Source: Pseudomonas sp. FP453 (lineage in GTDB: Bacteria; Pseudomonadota; Gammaproteobacteria; Pseudomonadales; Pseudomonadaceae). From it: a stretch of 64,000 nucleotides of DNA. The stretch is from NCBI RefSeq assembly GCF_030687495.1, contig NZ_CP117435.1, positions 1,922,001 through 1,986,000 on the forward strand. The letters are read 5' to 3'. The notes under the pieces are model-generated. The model ran no database searches. It was not told where the DNA came from and worked only from the letters and a program-made list of their open reading frames with translations. Positions 35,323 to 44,025 of this stretch are shown here, one piece after another. A program made the position numbers and the translations under genes. How positions within the stretch are numbered: position 1 is the stretch's first letter; every line of letters starts with the position of its first letter.

Positions 35323-36738
35323 CTAAATCAACGTCTCGATACGCAGCGAATTGGTCGACCCCGGCTGCCCAAACGGCACGCCCGCGGTAATCACCAAGGT
35401 ATCGCCGCGCTGCGCCATGCCTTGGGCCTGGGCAATCTCCAGCGCCGTCGAGCACACCTCGTCCACCTGGCGCAGCCGGTCATTGACCACCGAGTGCACC
35501 CCCCACGCCACGCTCAAGCGCCGCGCCGTGGACAGGTTCGGCGTGAGGTTGAGGATCGGCGCCACCGGCCGTTCCCGCGCCGCGCGCAGGCTGGAGCTGC
35601 CGGACTCGCTGTAGTTGACCAGCACCGCCACCGGCAGGATGTTGCTGATCCGGCGGATCGCGCAGCTGATGGCATCCGACACCGTGGCATCCGCCTTCGG
35701 CCGGCTCACATCCAGTTGCGCCTGGTAATCCGGGCCGCTCTCCACCTGGCGGATGATCTTGCTCATCATCTGCACGGCTTCCAGCGGGTACTCGCCCGAC
35801 GCGGTCTCCGCCGACAACATCACCGCATCCGCGCCTTCGGCCACCGCGTTGGCCACATCGGTCACCTCGGCACGGGTCGGCGCCGGGGAGAAGCGCATGG
35901 ATTCGAGCATCTGCGTGGCCACCACCACCGGCTTGCCCAGCTGGCGACAGACGCTGATGATGTCTTTCTGGATCTGCGGCACGCTCTCGGCCGGCACTTC
36001 CACGCCCAGATCCCCTCTGGCCACCATGATCGCGTCGCTCAGTTCGGCGATTTCCTGCAGGCGCTGCACGGCCGACGGTTTCTCGATCTTGGCCATCAAG
36101 AACGCTTTGTCGCCGATCAGCTCGCGGGCTTCGCGGATGTCTTCCGGGCGCTGTACGAACGACAGCGCCACCCAATCCACGCCGAGTTCCAGGCCGAAGC
36201 TCAAGTCGCGCCGATCCTTGGCGGTCAATGGGCTGAGTTCCAGCAAGGCTTGTGGGACGTTCACGCCTTTGCGGTCAGACAACTCGCCGCCATTCAGCAC
36301 CGTGGTGTCGATGGCCTCGGCGTGTTTGGTGATGACCCGCAGGCGCAGCTTGCCGTCGTCCAGCAACAGGTCCATGCCGGGCTCCAGCGCCGCGATGATT
36401 TCCGGGTGTGGCAGGTTGACCCGGCACTGGTCGCCCGGGGTCGGGTCCAGGTCCAGGCGCAGCGCCTGGCCGCGCACCAGTTGCACCTTGCCCTCGGCAA
36501 AACGGCCGACGCGCAGCTTCGGCCCTTGCAGGTCCATGAGGATGCCCAGCGGGTAGTTCAGCTGGCGCTCCACTTGGCGAATCCACTGGTAGCGCTGGGC
36601 GTGGTCGGCATGGTCGCCGTGGCTGAAGTTGAGGCGAAAGATATTCACCCCGGCTTCCACCAGCTCGCGGATGTCGTCGATGCCGTCGGTGGCGGGGCCC
36701 AGGGTGGCGAGGATTTTGACCTTCTTGTCAGGCGTCAT
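35323..36738 (-). CDS. pykF: Pyruvate kinase
   Basis: 471 aa from ATG 36736-36738, which overlaps the end of the glycerate kinase gene by 11 bases. Converts phosphoenolpyruvate and ADP to pyruvate and ATP. Signatures: VKILATLGPATDGIDDIREL, NIFRLNFSHGDHADHAQRY, the active-site IMVARGDLGVEVPAESVP and the Lys region FLMAKIEKPSAVQ. The C-terminal allosteric domain is complete. Its position as last gene of the gcl cluster suggests it completes the route glyoxylate to glycerate to pyruvate. The symbol follows the P. aeruginosa naming of the same locus. Confidence 0.92.
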   Translation of the reverse strand: MTPDKKVKILATLGPATDGIDDIRELVEAGVNIFRLNFSHGDHADHAQRYQWIRQVERQLNYPLGILMDLQGPKLRVGRFAEGKVQLVRGQALRLDLDPTPGDQCRVNLPHPEIIAALEPGMDLLLDDGKLRLRVITKHAEAIDTTVLNGGELSDRKGVNVPQALLELSPLTAKDRRDLSFGLELGVDWVALSFVQRPEDIREARELIGDKAFLMAKIEKPSAVQRLQEIAELSDAIMVARGDLGVEVPAESVPQIQKDIISVCRQLGKPVVVATQMLESMRFSPAPTRAEVTDVANAVAEGADAVMLSAETASGEYPLEAVQMMSKIIRQVESGPDYQAQLDVSRPKADATVSDAISCAIRRISNILPVAVLVNYSESGSSSLRAARERPVAPILNLTPNLSTARRLSVAWGVHSVVNDRLRQVDEVCSTALEIAQAQGMAQRGDTLVITAGVPFGQPGSTNSLRIETLI

Positions 36739-38008
36739 GTTTGGCAGTCTCAAGAATCAGGATGGCGCGGAAGTCGTTGACGTTGGTGCGCGTCGGTTCG
36801 GTGACGATCAACCCGTCGAGCGCGGCGAAGTAGCCGTAGCCATTGTTGTTGTCCAACTCGTCGCTGGCCGACAGGCCCAGGGCTTCGGCGCGCGCATAGC
36901 TGCATGGGGTCATGATCGCGCCGGCGTTGTCTTCGGAACCGTCGATGCCGTCGGTGTCGCCGGCCAGGGCGTACACGCCGGGCAGGCCCTTGAGGCTGTC
37001 GGTGAGGCTCAGGAGGAATTCCGCGTTGCGCCCGCCACGGCCATTGCCGCGCACGGTGACGGTGGTTTCACCGCCGGAGAGGATCACGCACGGCGCCGCC
37101 AGCGGTTGGCCGTGTTGCACGATCTGCCGGGCGATCCCGGCGTGCACCTTGGCCACGTCCCGCGCTTCACCTTCGAGGTCGCCGAGGATCAGCGGGCTGA
37201 ACCCGGCCTGGCGGACTTTGACTGCCACCGCTTCGAGGGATTGCTGCGGGCGGGCGATCAGTTGGAAGTGGCTGCGCGCCAGCGCCGGGTCGCCGGGCTT
37301 GACGGTTTCCGACGCGGGGTTCTGTAGCCAGCTGCGCACGGCGGCGGGGGCGTCGATGTGGTAGCGATTGAGGATCGCCAGGGCCTGGGCCGAGGTGCTC
37401 GGGTCGCCGACGGTGGGGCCGGAGGCGATCACCGTGGCCTGGTCGCCCGGCACATCGGAAATCGCGTAGGTGTACACCGTCGCGGGCCAAGCGGCTTTCG
37501 CCAGGCGGCCGCCCTTGATCGCCGAGAGGTGCTTGCGCACGCAATTCATCTCGCCAATGGTGGCGCCGGATTTGAGCAGGGCTTTGTTGACGGCTTGCTT
37601 GTCGGCCAGGGTGATGCCTTCGGCTGGCAGCGCCAGCAGGGCCGAGCCGCCGCCCGACAGCAGGAAGATCACGCGATCGTCTTCGCTCAAGTTGCTGATC
37701 AGGGCCAGCACGCGCTTGGCCACGGCCAGGCCGGCGGCATCGGGTACGGGGTGGGCGGCTTCGACCACTTCGATTTTCTTGCAGGGCGCGCCGTGGCCGT
37801 AGCGGGTGACCACCAGGCCGGAGACTTCACCTTGCCAGCAGTTTTCGACAACGAGGGCCATGGCGGCGGCGGCCTTGCCGGCGCCGATCACGATCACCCG
37901 GCCGCTGCGGTCGGCGGGCAGGTAGGGTTCGAGGACTTGCCGGGGGTGGGCGGCGTCGATGGCTGTGGCAAACAGCTCGCGAAGCAGGTGTTGCGGATCG
38001 ACCGACAT
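36728..38008 (-). CDS. ttuD: Glycerate 2-kinase (MOFRL/GckA-type, TtuD)
   Basis: 426 aa. The MOFRL-family N-terminal Rossmann-like domain includes RVIVIGAGKAAAAMALVVEN and FLLSGGGSALLALPAEG; the C-terminal MOFRL domain has VILSGGETTVTVRGNGRGGR and ALAGDTDGIDGSEDNAGA. The family was long labelled hydroxypyruvate reductase (TtuD) but these enzymes phosphorylate glycerate at C2. In this operon it uses glycerate made by GlxR. It overlaps the pyruvate kinase gene, indicating translational coupling. Confidence 0.9.
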   Translation of the reverse strand: MSVDPQHLLRELFATAIDAAHPRQVLEPYLPADRSGRVIVIGAGKAAAAMALVVENCWQGEVSGLVVTRYGHGAPCKKIEVVEAAHPVPDAAGLAVAKRVLALISNLSEDDRVIFLLSGGGSALLALPAEGITLADKQAVNKALLKSGATIGEMNCVRKHLSAIKGGRLAKAAWPATVYTYAISDVPGDQATVIASGPTVGDPSTSAQALAILNRYHIDAPAAVRSWLQNPASETVKPGDPALARSHFQLIARPQQSLEAVAVKVRQAGFSPLILGDLEGEARDVAKVHAGIARQIVQHGQPLAAPCVILSGGETTVTVRGNGRGGRNAEFLLSLTDSLKGLPGVYALAGDTDGIDGSEDNAGAIMTPCSYARAEALGLSASDELDNNNGYGYFAALDGLIVTEPTRTNVNDFRAILILETAKHDA

Positions 38009-38066
38009 AAGCGGGCTCCCGGGGGATTCTTGTTATTAGGGGTGCAGCAATTGGAATGCGATCAAA

Positions 38067-38155
38067 TGTGGGAGCGGGCTTGCCTGCGATAGCGGTGTAT
38101 CAGGCAATGAATGTCTAGCTGCAAGAGCGCTATCGCAGGCAAGCCAGCTCCCACA
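38067..38155. repeat. REPIN inside the gcl operon
   Basis: Left arm TGTGGGAGCGGGCTTGCCTG from 38067, right arm the complement of a T-type arm ending 38155. It lies in the 171-base gap between glxR and ttuD. The left arm has a mismatch in its own stem (GGGC versus CTGC). Confidence 0.92.
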
Positions 38156-38179
38156 CTGGCCTGCATTTCAAATTAAGGT

Positions 38180-39070
38180 TTACTTATCGCGAATCGAGAA
38201 GTTGGCCATGTGTTCCAGGCCCTTGATCAGCGCCGAGTGGTCCCAGTTGCCGCCACCGATGGCGGTGCAGGTACTGAACACTTGCTGGGTGCCAGCAGTG
38301 TTCGGCAGGTTGATCCCCAGCTCCTTGGCACCGGCCAGCGCCAGGTTCAGGTCCTTCTGGTGCAGGTTGATGCGGAAGCCCGGATCAAAGGTGCCTTTGA
38401 TCATGCGCTCGCCATGCACTTCCAAGATCTTCGACGAGGCAAAACCACCCATCAGCGCTTCACGCACCTTGGCCGGGTCGGCGCCGTTCTTGGAGGCGAA
38501 CAGCAGCGCTTCGGCCACGGCCTGGATGTTCAGCGCGACGATGATCTGGTTGGCCACTTTGGCAGTCTGGCCGTCGCCATTGCCGCCGACCAGGGTGATG
38601 TTCTTGCCCATGGCCTGGAACAGCGGCAGGGCGCGTTCGAAGGTCTGTGGCTTGCCACCGATCATGATGCTCAGGGTGCCGGCCTTGGCGCCGACTTCAC
38701 CGCCGGATACCGGGGCGTCGAGGTACTGCGCGCCAGTCGCGTTGATCTTCGCGGCGAAGGCTTTGGTGGCGGTGGGAGAGATCGAACTCATGTCGATCAC
38801 CACTTTGTTCGGTGACAGGCCAGCGGCCACGCCGTCGGCGCGGAACAACACGTCCTCGACCTGCGGGGTGTCGGGCACCATGACGATGATGAACTCGGCT
38901 TCCTGGGCCACCTGCTGCGGGCTGGCCAGGGCGATGGCGCCGGCGTCGACCAGGGCTTGCGGGGCCTTGCCGTGATGTTCGGAGAGGAACAGTTGGTGAC
39001 CTGCTTTTTGCAGGTTGGCGGCCATGGGTTGGCCCATGATGCCGGTGCCGATGAATCCTATTTTAGCCAT
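38180..39070 (-). CDS. glxR: Tartronate semialdehyde reductase (2-hydroxy-3-oxopropionate reductase)
   Basis: 296 aa from ATG 39068-39070; the frame upstream is REP sequence. NAD(P)-dependent reduction of tartronate semialdehyde to glycerate. Rossmann motif KIGFIGTGIMGQPMAANLQK, substrate-binding DAPVSGGEVGAKAGTLSIM and the catalytic Lys in GQTAKVANQIIVALN. Typical beta-hydroxyacid dehydrogenase length. Third step of the glyoxylate-carboligase pathway, downstream of gcl and hyi. Confidence 0.94.
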   Translation of the reverse strand: MAKIGFIGTGIMGQPMAANLQKAGHQLFLSEHHGKAPQALVDAGAIALASPQQVAQEAEFIIVMVPDTPQVEDVLFRADGVAAGLSPNKVVIDMSSISPTATKAFAAKINATGAQYLDAPVSGGEVGAKAGTLSIMIGGKPQTFERALPLFQAMGKNITLVGGNGDGQTAKVANQIIVALNIQAVAEALLFASKNGADPAKVREALMGGFASSKILEVHGERMIKGTFDPGFRINLHQKDLNLALAGAKELGINLPNTAGTQQVFSTCTAIGGGNWDHSALIKGLEHMANFSIRDK

Positions 39071-39135
39071 GACGAAAATCCTCTTTTTATTGGATGGGCA
39101 GGCCTGTCTCAGCCTGCCGAACACAGACGATCCAA

Positions 39136-39222
39136 TGTGGGAGCTGGCTTGCCTGCGATGGCATCCACCGGTTTTGCCTGAAACACTGCGGTGTCTGCAT
39201 CGCAGGCAAGCCAGCTCCCACA
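39136..39222. repeat. REPIN inside the gcl operon
   Basis: T-type arms: TGTGGGAGCTGGCTTGCCTG from 39136 and its complement ending at 39222, in the 168-base gap between hyi and glxR. Confidence 0.93.
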
Positions 39223-39238
39223 TTAATGGGGGGTGCGG

Positions 39239-40021
39239 TTAGATCGCGTTGTGGGTCTTGAGCCAGCCCAAACCGGCTTCGGTGGTGGTCAATGGCTTGT
39301 ATTCACAACCCACACAACCCTTGTATCCAATGCGGTCCAGATGCTCGAACAGGAACCGGTAGTTGATCTCGCCCGTCCCCGGCTCATTGCGCCCGGGGTT
39401 GTCCGCCAGCTGGATGTGGTTGATCTCATCCAGGTGCGCGGCCATGGTGCGGGCCAGGTCGCCTTCCATGATTTGCATGTGGTAGATGTCGTATTGCAGG
39501 AACAGGTTGGCGCTGCCCACCTGCTCGCGGATCGACAGGGCCTGCGCCGTGTTGTTCAGGTAGAAACCCGGGATGTCGCGGGTGTTGATCATCTCCATCA
39601 CCAGCTTGATACCCACCGCTTGCAGCTTGTCGGCGGCGTACTTGAGGTTGGCGACGAAGGTTTTTTCCACCGTTGCATCGTCAACGCCCTGCGGCCGGAT
39701 ACCCGCCAGGCAGTTGACCTGGGTGTTGCCCAGCACCTGGGCGTAGGCGATGGCCAGGTTGACCCCGGCGCGGAATTCCTCGACCCGGTCCGGGTGGCAC
39801 GCCAGGCCGCGTTCGCCCTTGGCCCAGTCACCGGCCGGCAGGTTGAACAGCACTTGGGTCAGGCCGTTGGCGTCGAGCTGTGCCTTGATTTCAGCCGAGC
39901 TGAATTCATACGGGAACAGATACTCCACACCTTCGAAGCCCGCATCGGCGGCCGCTTTGAAGCGAGCAAGAAAGTCTTGCTCGGTGAACAGCATGGACAG
40001 GTTGGCGGCAAAGCGCGGCAT
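39239..40021 (-). CDS. hyi: Hydroxypyruvate isomerase
   Basis: 260 aa from ATG 40019-40021 preceded by TAAGGAG. Interconverts hydroxypyruvate and tartronate semialdehyde. AP-endonuclease-2 TIM-barrel: LSMLFTEQDFLARFKAAAD, VMEMINTRDIPGFYLNNTAQ, QYDIYHMQIMEGDLARTM and IQLADNPGRNEPGTGEI with metal-ligand Glu, Asp, His. It starts 10 bases after the gcl stop. Confidence 0.94.
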   Translation of the reverse strand: MPRFAANLSMLFTEQDFLARFKAAADAGFEGVEYLFPYEFSSAEIKAQLDANGLTQVLFNLPAGDWAKGERGLACHPDRVEEFRAGVNLAIAYAQVLGNTQVNCLAGIRPQGVDDATVEKTFVANLKYAADKLQAVGIKLVMEMINTRDIPGFYLNNTAQALSIREQVGSANLFLQYDIYHMQIMEGDLARTMAAHLDEINHIQLADNPGRNEPGTGEINYRFLFEHLDRIGYKGCVGCEYKPLTTTEAGLGWLKTHNAI

Positions 40022-40031
40022 AGGGTTCTCC

Positions 40032-41807
40032 TTAATCGAGCAGGGAAATGGCGGTCGGCGCATCGTTGCCGACCAGGGCCAGATCTTCGAATTCGTTGAC
40101 GGCGTTGATCTCGGTGCCCATGGAAATATTGGTCACGCGCTCCAGAATAATCTCAACGATCACCGGCACCTTGAATTCTTCGATCATTTCCTGCGCCTTG
40201 CGCAGCGCTGGCTGGATCTGGCCCGGTTCGAATACGCGCAGGGCCTTGCAACCCAGGCCTTCGGCGACAGCCACGTGGTCGACGCCATACCCGTTGAGTT
40301 CCGGGGCGTTGAGGTTGTCGAAAGACAGCTGCACGCAGTAGTCCATTTCAAACCCGCGCTGGGCCTGACGGATCAAGCCGAGGTAGGAGTTGTTCACCAC
40401 CACGTGGATGTACGGCAGCTTGAACTGCGCGCCCACGGCCAATTCTTCGATCATGAACTGGAAGTCATAGTCGCCCGACAGCGCGACGACCTTGCGGCTC
40501 GGGTCGGCCTTGACCACGCCCAGCGCCGCCGGAATGGTCCAACCCAAGGGACCTGCCTGGCCGCAGTTGATCCAGTGGCGCGGCTTATAGACGTGCAGGA
40601 ATTGTGCGCCGGCTATCTGCGACAAGCCGATGGTGCTGACGTAGCAGGTGTCTTTGCCAAACACCTGGTTCATCTCTTCGTACACCCGTTGCGGCTTGAC
40701 CGGCACGTTGTCGAAGTGCGTCTTGCGGTGCAGGGTGGCTTTGCGCTGTTGGCAGTCATGCAACCAGGCGCTGCGGTCCTTGAGCTTGCCGGCGGCTTTC
40801 CACTCGCGGGCCACTTCAATGAACAGGGTCAGGGCCGAGCCGGCGTCGGACACGATGCCCAGGTCCGGGGTGAACACGCGGCCAATCTGCGTCGGCTCGA
40901 TGTCGACGTGAATGAATTTGCGCCCTTCGGTGTACACCTCCACCGAACCGGTGTGGCGGTTAGCCCAGCGGTTACCGATGCCCAGCACCACGTCCGACTT
41001 GAGCATCGTCGCGTTGCCATAACGGTGGGAGGTTTGCAGGCCGACCATGCCGACCATCAGCGGGTGATCGTCGGGGATCGTGCCCCAGCCCATCAGGGTC
41101 GGGATCACCGGGATGCCGGTCAGCTCGGCGAATTCCACCAGCAGGTCGCTGGCGTCGGCGTTGATCACGCCACCACCGCTGACCAGCAGCGGGCGTTCAG
41201 CCTGGTCGAGCAGGGCCAGGGCTTTTTCCACCTGGATGCGCGTGGCCAGTGGCTTGGCCAAAGGCAGCGGCTGGTAGGCGTCGATGTCGAACTCGATCTC
41301 GGCCATCTGCACGTCGAACGGCAGGTCGATCAGCACCGGGCCTGGGCGGCCGGAGCGCATTTCGTAGAAAGCTTTCTGGAATGCGTAAGGCACCTGGCCA
41401 GGTTCCAGCACGGTGGTTGCCCACTTGGTCACCGGCTTGACGATGCTGGTGATGTCCACGGCCTGGAAGTCTTCCTTGTGCATCCGGGCGCGGGGGGCTT
41501 GGCCGGTGATGCACAGGATCGGGATCGAGTCCGCCGAGGCGCTGTACAGGCCGGTGACCATGTCGGTGCCCGCCGGGCCCGAGGTGCCGATGCACACGCC
41601 GATATTGCCGGCCTTGGTGCGGGTGTAGCCCTCGGCCATGTGGGAGGCGCCTTCAACGTGGCGAGCAAGGACGTGATCGATGCCACCCACCTTCTGCAAG
41701 GCCGAGTACAGCGGGTTGATCGCAGCGCCTGGGATACCGAAGGCGGTGTCGACGCCCTCACGGCGCATTACCAGAACGGCGGCTTCGATTGCTCTCATTT
41801 TGCTCAT
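40032..41807 (-). CDS. gcl: Glyoxylate carboligase
   Basis: 591 aa. Thiamine-diphosphate enzyme joining two glyoxylate molecules to tartronate semialdehyde and CO2. Unlike most ThDP enzymes Gcl lacks the catalytic Glu; here the N-terminal part reads [20 protein letters not shown], with Val-Ala context rather than a conserved Glu. The ThDP site is [20 protein letters not shown] with the Asn region [19 protein letters not shown]-domain segments are present. First gene of the operon gcl-hyi-glxR-ttuD-pykF. Upstream lie two TTGTATACAA palindromes. Confidence 0.95.
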   Translation of the reverse strand: MSKMRAIEAAVLVMRREGVDTAFGIPGAAINPLYSALQKVGGIDHVLARHVEGASHMAEGYTRTKAGNIGVCIGTSGPAGTDMVTGLYSASADSIPILCITGQAPRARMHKEDFQAVDITSIVKPVTKWATTVLEPGQVPYAFQKAFYEMRSGRPGPVLIDLPFDVQMAEIEFDIDAYQPLPLAKPLATRIQVEKALALLDQAERPLLVSGGGVINADASDLLVEFAELTGIPVIPTLMGWGTIPDDHPLMVGMVGLQTSHRYGNATMLKSDVVLGIGNRWANRHTGSVEVYTEGRKFIHVDIEPTQIGRVFTPDLGIVSDAGSALTLFIEVAREWKAAGKLKDRSAWLHDCQQRKATLHRKTHFDNVPVKPQRVYEEMNQVFGKDTCYVSTIGLSQIAGAQFLHVYKPRHWINCGQAGPLGWTIPAALGVVKADPSRKVVALSGDYDFQFMIEELAVGAQFKLPYIHVVVNNSYLGLIRQAQRGFEMDYCVQLSFDNLNAPELNGYGVDHVAVAEGLGCKALRVFEPGQIQPALRKAQEMIEEFKVPVIVEIILERVTNISMGTEINAVNEFEDLALVGNDAPTAISLLD

Positions 41808-41834
41808 GATTTTGGTGCCTCTTGCGTTTTGTAA

Positions 41835-41844
41835 TTGTATACAA
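41835..41844. promoter_or_regulatory. Palindrome TTGTATACAA proximal to gcl
   Basis: Perfect 10-bp palindrome 27 bases upstream of the gcl start. An identical copy lies 128 bases away. A half-site TGGTCAA at 41853-41859 stands nearby, as in RutR-type operators. It is probably a regulator site for gcl. Confidence 0.6.
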
Positions 41845-41962
41845 GTGGTGTCTGGTCAAAGTGTATTCACGGCGAGCTGCGCAGGTCAATCCATTTTATC
41901 GGCGGGCCTTTGCGTTCGTCGGAAGGCATTTTTACGACGTATGGAAGGTTTGTTCGAAAATA

Positions 41963-41972
41963 TTGTATACAA
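41963..41972. promoter_or_regulatory. Palindrome TTGTATACAA proximal to the GlcG-like gene
   Basis: Second exact copy of the same 10-bp palindrome, 91 bases before the GlcG-like ATG. Two identical copies in a 256-base divergent region suggest one dimeric regulator (GntR- or TetR-type) acting on both directions. Confidence 0.6.
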
Positions 41973-42063
41973 AAACAAATGTCATTGTGTTCTATTTGTT
42001 TGATCGAGCATCTGATCCTTCAGACCTCCACCGCTTTTCCCATAACAAGATAAGGACGGCACC

Positions 42064-42504
42064 ATGAGCGCTTTAACCTTGAAAATTGCCACCCAACTGG
42101 CCAGCCAGGCCCTCACCGCAGGGCGCACCATTTCCGCGGCGCCGCTGACCATCGCGGTGCTCGACAGCGGTGGGCACCTGATCACCCTGCAACGGGAAGA
42201 CGGCGCCAGCCTGCTGCGCCCGCAGATCGCCATCGGCAAGGCCTGGGGCGCGATTGCCCTGGGCAAGGGCTCGCGCCTGCTGGCACTGGACGCGCAGCAG
42301 CGGCCGGCGTTTATCGCCGCGTTGAACAGCCTGGGGCAGGGCAGCGTGGTGCCGGCGCCGGGTGGGGTGTTGATCCGGGATCAGGAGGGCCGGGTGTTGG
42401 GGGCGATCGGGATCAGCGGGGATACGTCGGATATTGATGAACAGTGCGCGATAACGGCGATTGAAGGGGTGGGGTTGTTGGCGGATGCGGGGGTGTCGGC
42501 TTGA
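42064..42504 (+). CDS. GlcG/HbpS family heme-binding-like protein
   Basis: 146 aa. GlcG/HbpS fold: TLKIATQLASQALTAGRTIS, TIAVLDSGGHLITLQREDGA, PGGVLIRDQEGRVLGAIGIS and SGDTSDIDEQCAITAIEGVG. GlcG is associated with glycolate/glyoxylate loci in several bacteria and HbpS binds heme; neither activity is certain here. It is divergent from gcl across the region with the two palindromes, the same arrangement as PA1503 beside gcl in P. aeruginosa. Confidence 0.85.
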   Translation: MSALTLKIATQLASQALTAGRTISAAPLTIAVLDSGGHLITLQREDGASLLRPQIAIGKAWGAIALGKGSRLLALDAQQRPAFIAALNSLGQGSVVPAPGGVLIRDQEGRVLGAIGISGDTSDIDEQCAITAIEGVGLLADAGVSA

Positions 42505-42527
42505 TTTGATGTGACTGGAAGGGCCTC

Positions 42528-42602
42528 ATCGCAGGCAAGCCAGCTCCCACATTGGCCGGTGTGAACACCACCAATCCCTGTGGGAGCGGGCTTGCCCGCG
42601 AT
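42528..42602. repeat. REP doublet left of the RAYT gene
   Basis: Complement of a T-type arm (42528-42551) followed by a C-type arm (42579-42602). The order is T-type then C-type, mirrored on the other side of the RAYT gene. Confidence 0.93.
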
Positions 42603-42622
42603 GCAGGCGACTCGGTCTCAAG

Positions 42623-43081
42623 TCAAACCCAAATGGCATCCCACAGCGGATAGTCGCCATATCGTTTTACCAATCCAGCTCTTAGGGGATTGGCCACGAT
42701 ATATCGGGCGATCCCTTCAAGGCTTTCTTCACGGCGCACCGCATGGTCGTGAAAACCCGGCTGCCAGAGCCGACCCTGGCGTCTGGCTACCGCATTCACG
42801 ACGCGAGTGCTCTTGGACTTCACCTGGCGCATGAGGTCGGCCAGTGAGCCTTTCTCCAGCGAGACCAGCCAGTGGAAGTGATCCGGCATGACGACCCACG
42901 CCAAGGAGGTCGCCAGGCCCTGGTTTTGGGCAATCCTGAATTGTTGGACCACCAGGCGGCCGAGCGTGAAGTCCTGGAAAACGGGTTCGCGATCAAGCGT
43001 ATTGGTGGTCAGCAGGTAAATGCGGCTGGGTTCATCATGCCGGCCGAAGCGTAGGCGTTTTGACGCGGGGAGATCAGGCAT
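42623..43081 (-). CDS. REP-associated tyrosine transposase (RAYT)
   Basis: 152 aa. The Y1_Tnp/IS200-like HUH nuclease fold has the metal-binding HxH in WVVMPDHFHWLVSLEKG and the catalytic Tyr in IARYIVANPLRAGLVKR. SKSTRVVNAVARRQGRLWQP is the RAYT-type central segment. RAYTs are domesticated single-copy relatives of IS200/IS605 transposases thought to mobilise REP/REPIN sequences. REP arms of two subtypes flank the gene in mirror order. It is the only transposase-like gene in the window. Confidence 0.93.
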   Translation of the reverse strand: MPDLPASKRLRFGRHDEPSRIYLLTTNTLDREPVFQDFTLGRLVVQQFRIAQNQGLATSLAWVVMPDHFHWLVSLEKGSLADLMRQVKSKSTRVVNAVARRQGRLWQPGFHDHAVRREESLEGIARYIVANPLRAGLVKRYGDYPLWDAIWV

Positions 43082-43174
43082 TCCTTGGCCTCTCTTCAGT
43101 GTGGGTTCTGAGAGGCTAGATCCGGGTGGTTGATACTGATCGGCAGGCTTTTGGCAGGATGTGTCTGGGAGGGC

Positions 43175-43269
43175 GCTATCGCGGGCAAGCCCGCTCCCAC
43201 AGGGGATTTGCGGTGTTCTTACATTTTGTGTGCGACGCGGGAACCTGTGGGAGCTGGCTTGCCTGCGAT
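43175..43269. repeat. REP doublet right of the RAYT gene
   Basis: Complement of a C-type arm (about 43175-43201) followed by a T-type arm (43246-43269), the mirror image of the doublet at 42528-42602. Confidence 0.92.
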
Positions 43270-43286
43270 GGCCTCACCGCGGTCTA

Positions 43287-43892
43287 TCAGTCCGGCTCAC
43301 ACCCCTTCAACACCAACCGAATAATCGTCAACGCTGCCGCCTCGTAGTCCGCCTCATCCAACTTGGCCTTGCCGGTCACCGCCGAAATCTGCCAGTCAAA
43401 ATCCGCATAAGTCTGTGTTGCCGCCCAGATGCTGAACATCAGGTGGTTGGGGTCAATGGCGGCGATCAAGCCGCGATCCACCCAGGTCTGGATGCAGTCG
43501 ATGTTGTGCTTGGCCTGGGCGTTGAGTTGCTCGACCTGCTCCGTGCTGAGGTGCGGGGCGCCATGCATGATTTCGCTGGCGAAGACCTTGGAAGCAAACG
43601 GCAGGTCGCGGGAGATGCGGATTTTCGAGCGGATGTAGTTGCTCAGCACTTCCTTGGGCTCGCCCTCCGGGTTGAACGGTGTGGAGGCGGCCAGGATCGG
43701 CTCGATAATGCTTTCGAGCACCTCGCGGTAGAGGTTGTCCTTGGACTTGAAGTAGTAATAGACGTTGGGCTTGGGCAGCCCGGCCTTGGCGGCGATGTCG
43801 CTGGTTTTGGTCGCGGCGAAGCCCTTGTCGGCAAACTCCTCGCTCGCCGCCCGCAGGATTTTTTCTTTGTTGCGCTCGCGAATGCTGCTCAT
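43287..43892 (-). CDS. TetR/AcrR family regulator (RutR/YcdC-like)
   Basis: 201 aa from ATG 43890-43892. The N-terminal TetR helix-turn-helix is [20 protein letters not shown] and [20 protein letters not shown]. The C-terminal domain with [20 protein letters not shown] and [18 protein letters not shown] is the YcdC/RutR type. In E. coli RutR senses uracil and controls pyrimidine and purine catabolism including glyoxylate genes. It occupies the PA1504 position and is a good candidate to act on the gcl region. It is divergent from the DUF808 gene. Confidence 0.88.
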   Translation of the reverse strand: MSSIRERNKEKILRAASEEFADKGFAATKTSDIAAKAGLPKPNVYYYFKSKDNLYREVLESIIEPILAASTPFNPEGEPKEVLSNYIRSKIRISRDLPFASKVFASEIMHGAPHLSTEQVEQLNAQAKHNIDCIQTWVDRGLIAAIDPNHLMFSIWAATQTYADFDWQISAVTGKAKLDEADYEAAALTIIRLVLKGCEPD

Positions 43893-44025
43893 AAACCTGG
43901 ACTTTCCTTGCCAAGACTGGCGGTTGCGCATGGTAGCACCGGCTATCCGCGAGCCTCAACAAGGCGCCCGCAAAGCCTCGCGCCGCGTTATGCTCGGCGT
44001 ATCCCACGTTATGGAAGACCGATTC

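Noticed and set aside
43126..43347. Short open frames through the REP doublet right of the RAYT gene
   Set aside because: They run through the REP arms in several frames without start signals or conserved sequence.
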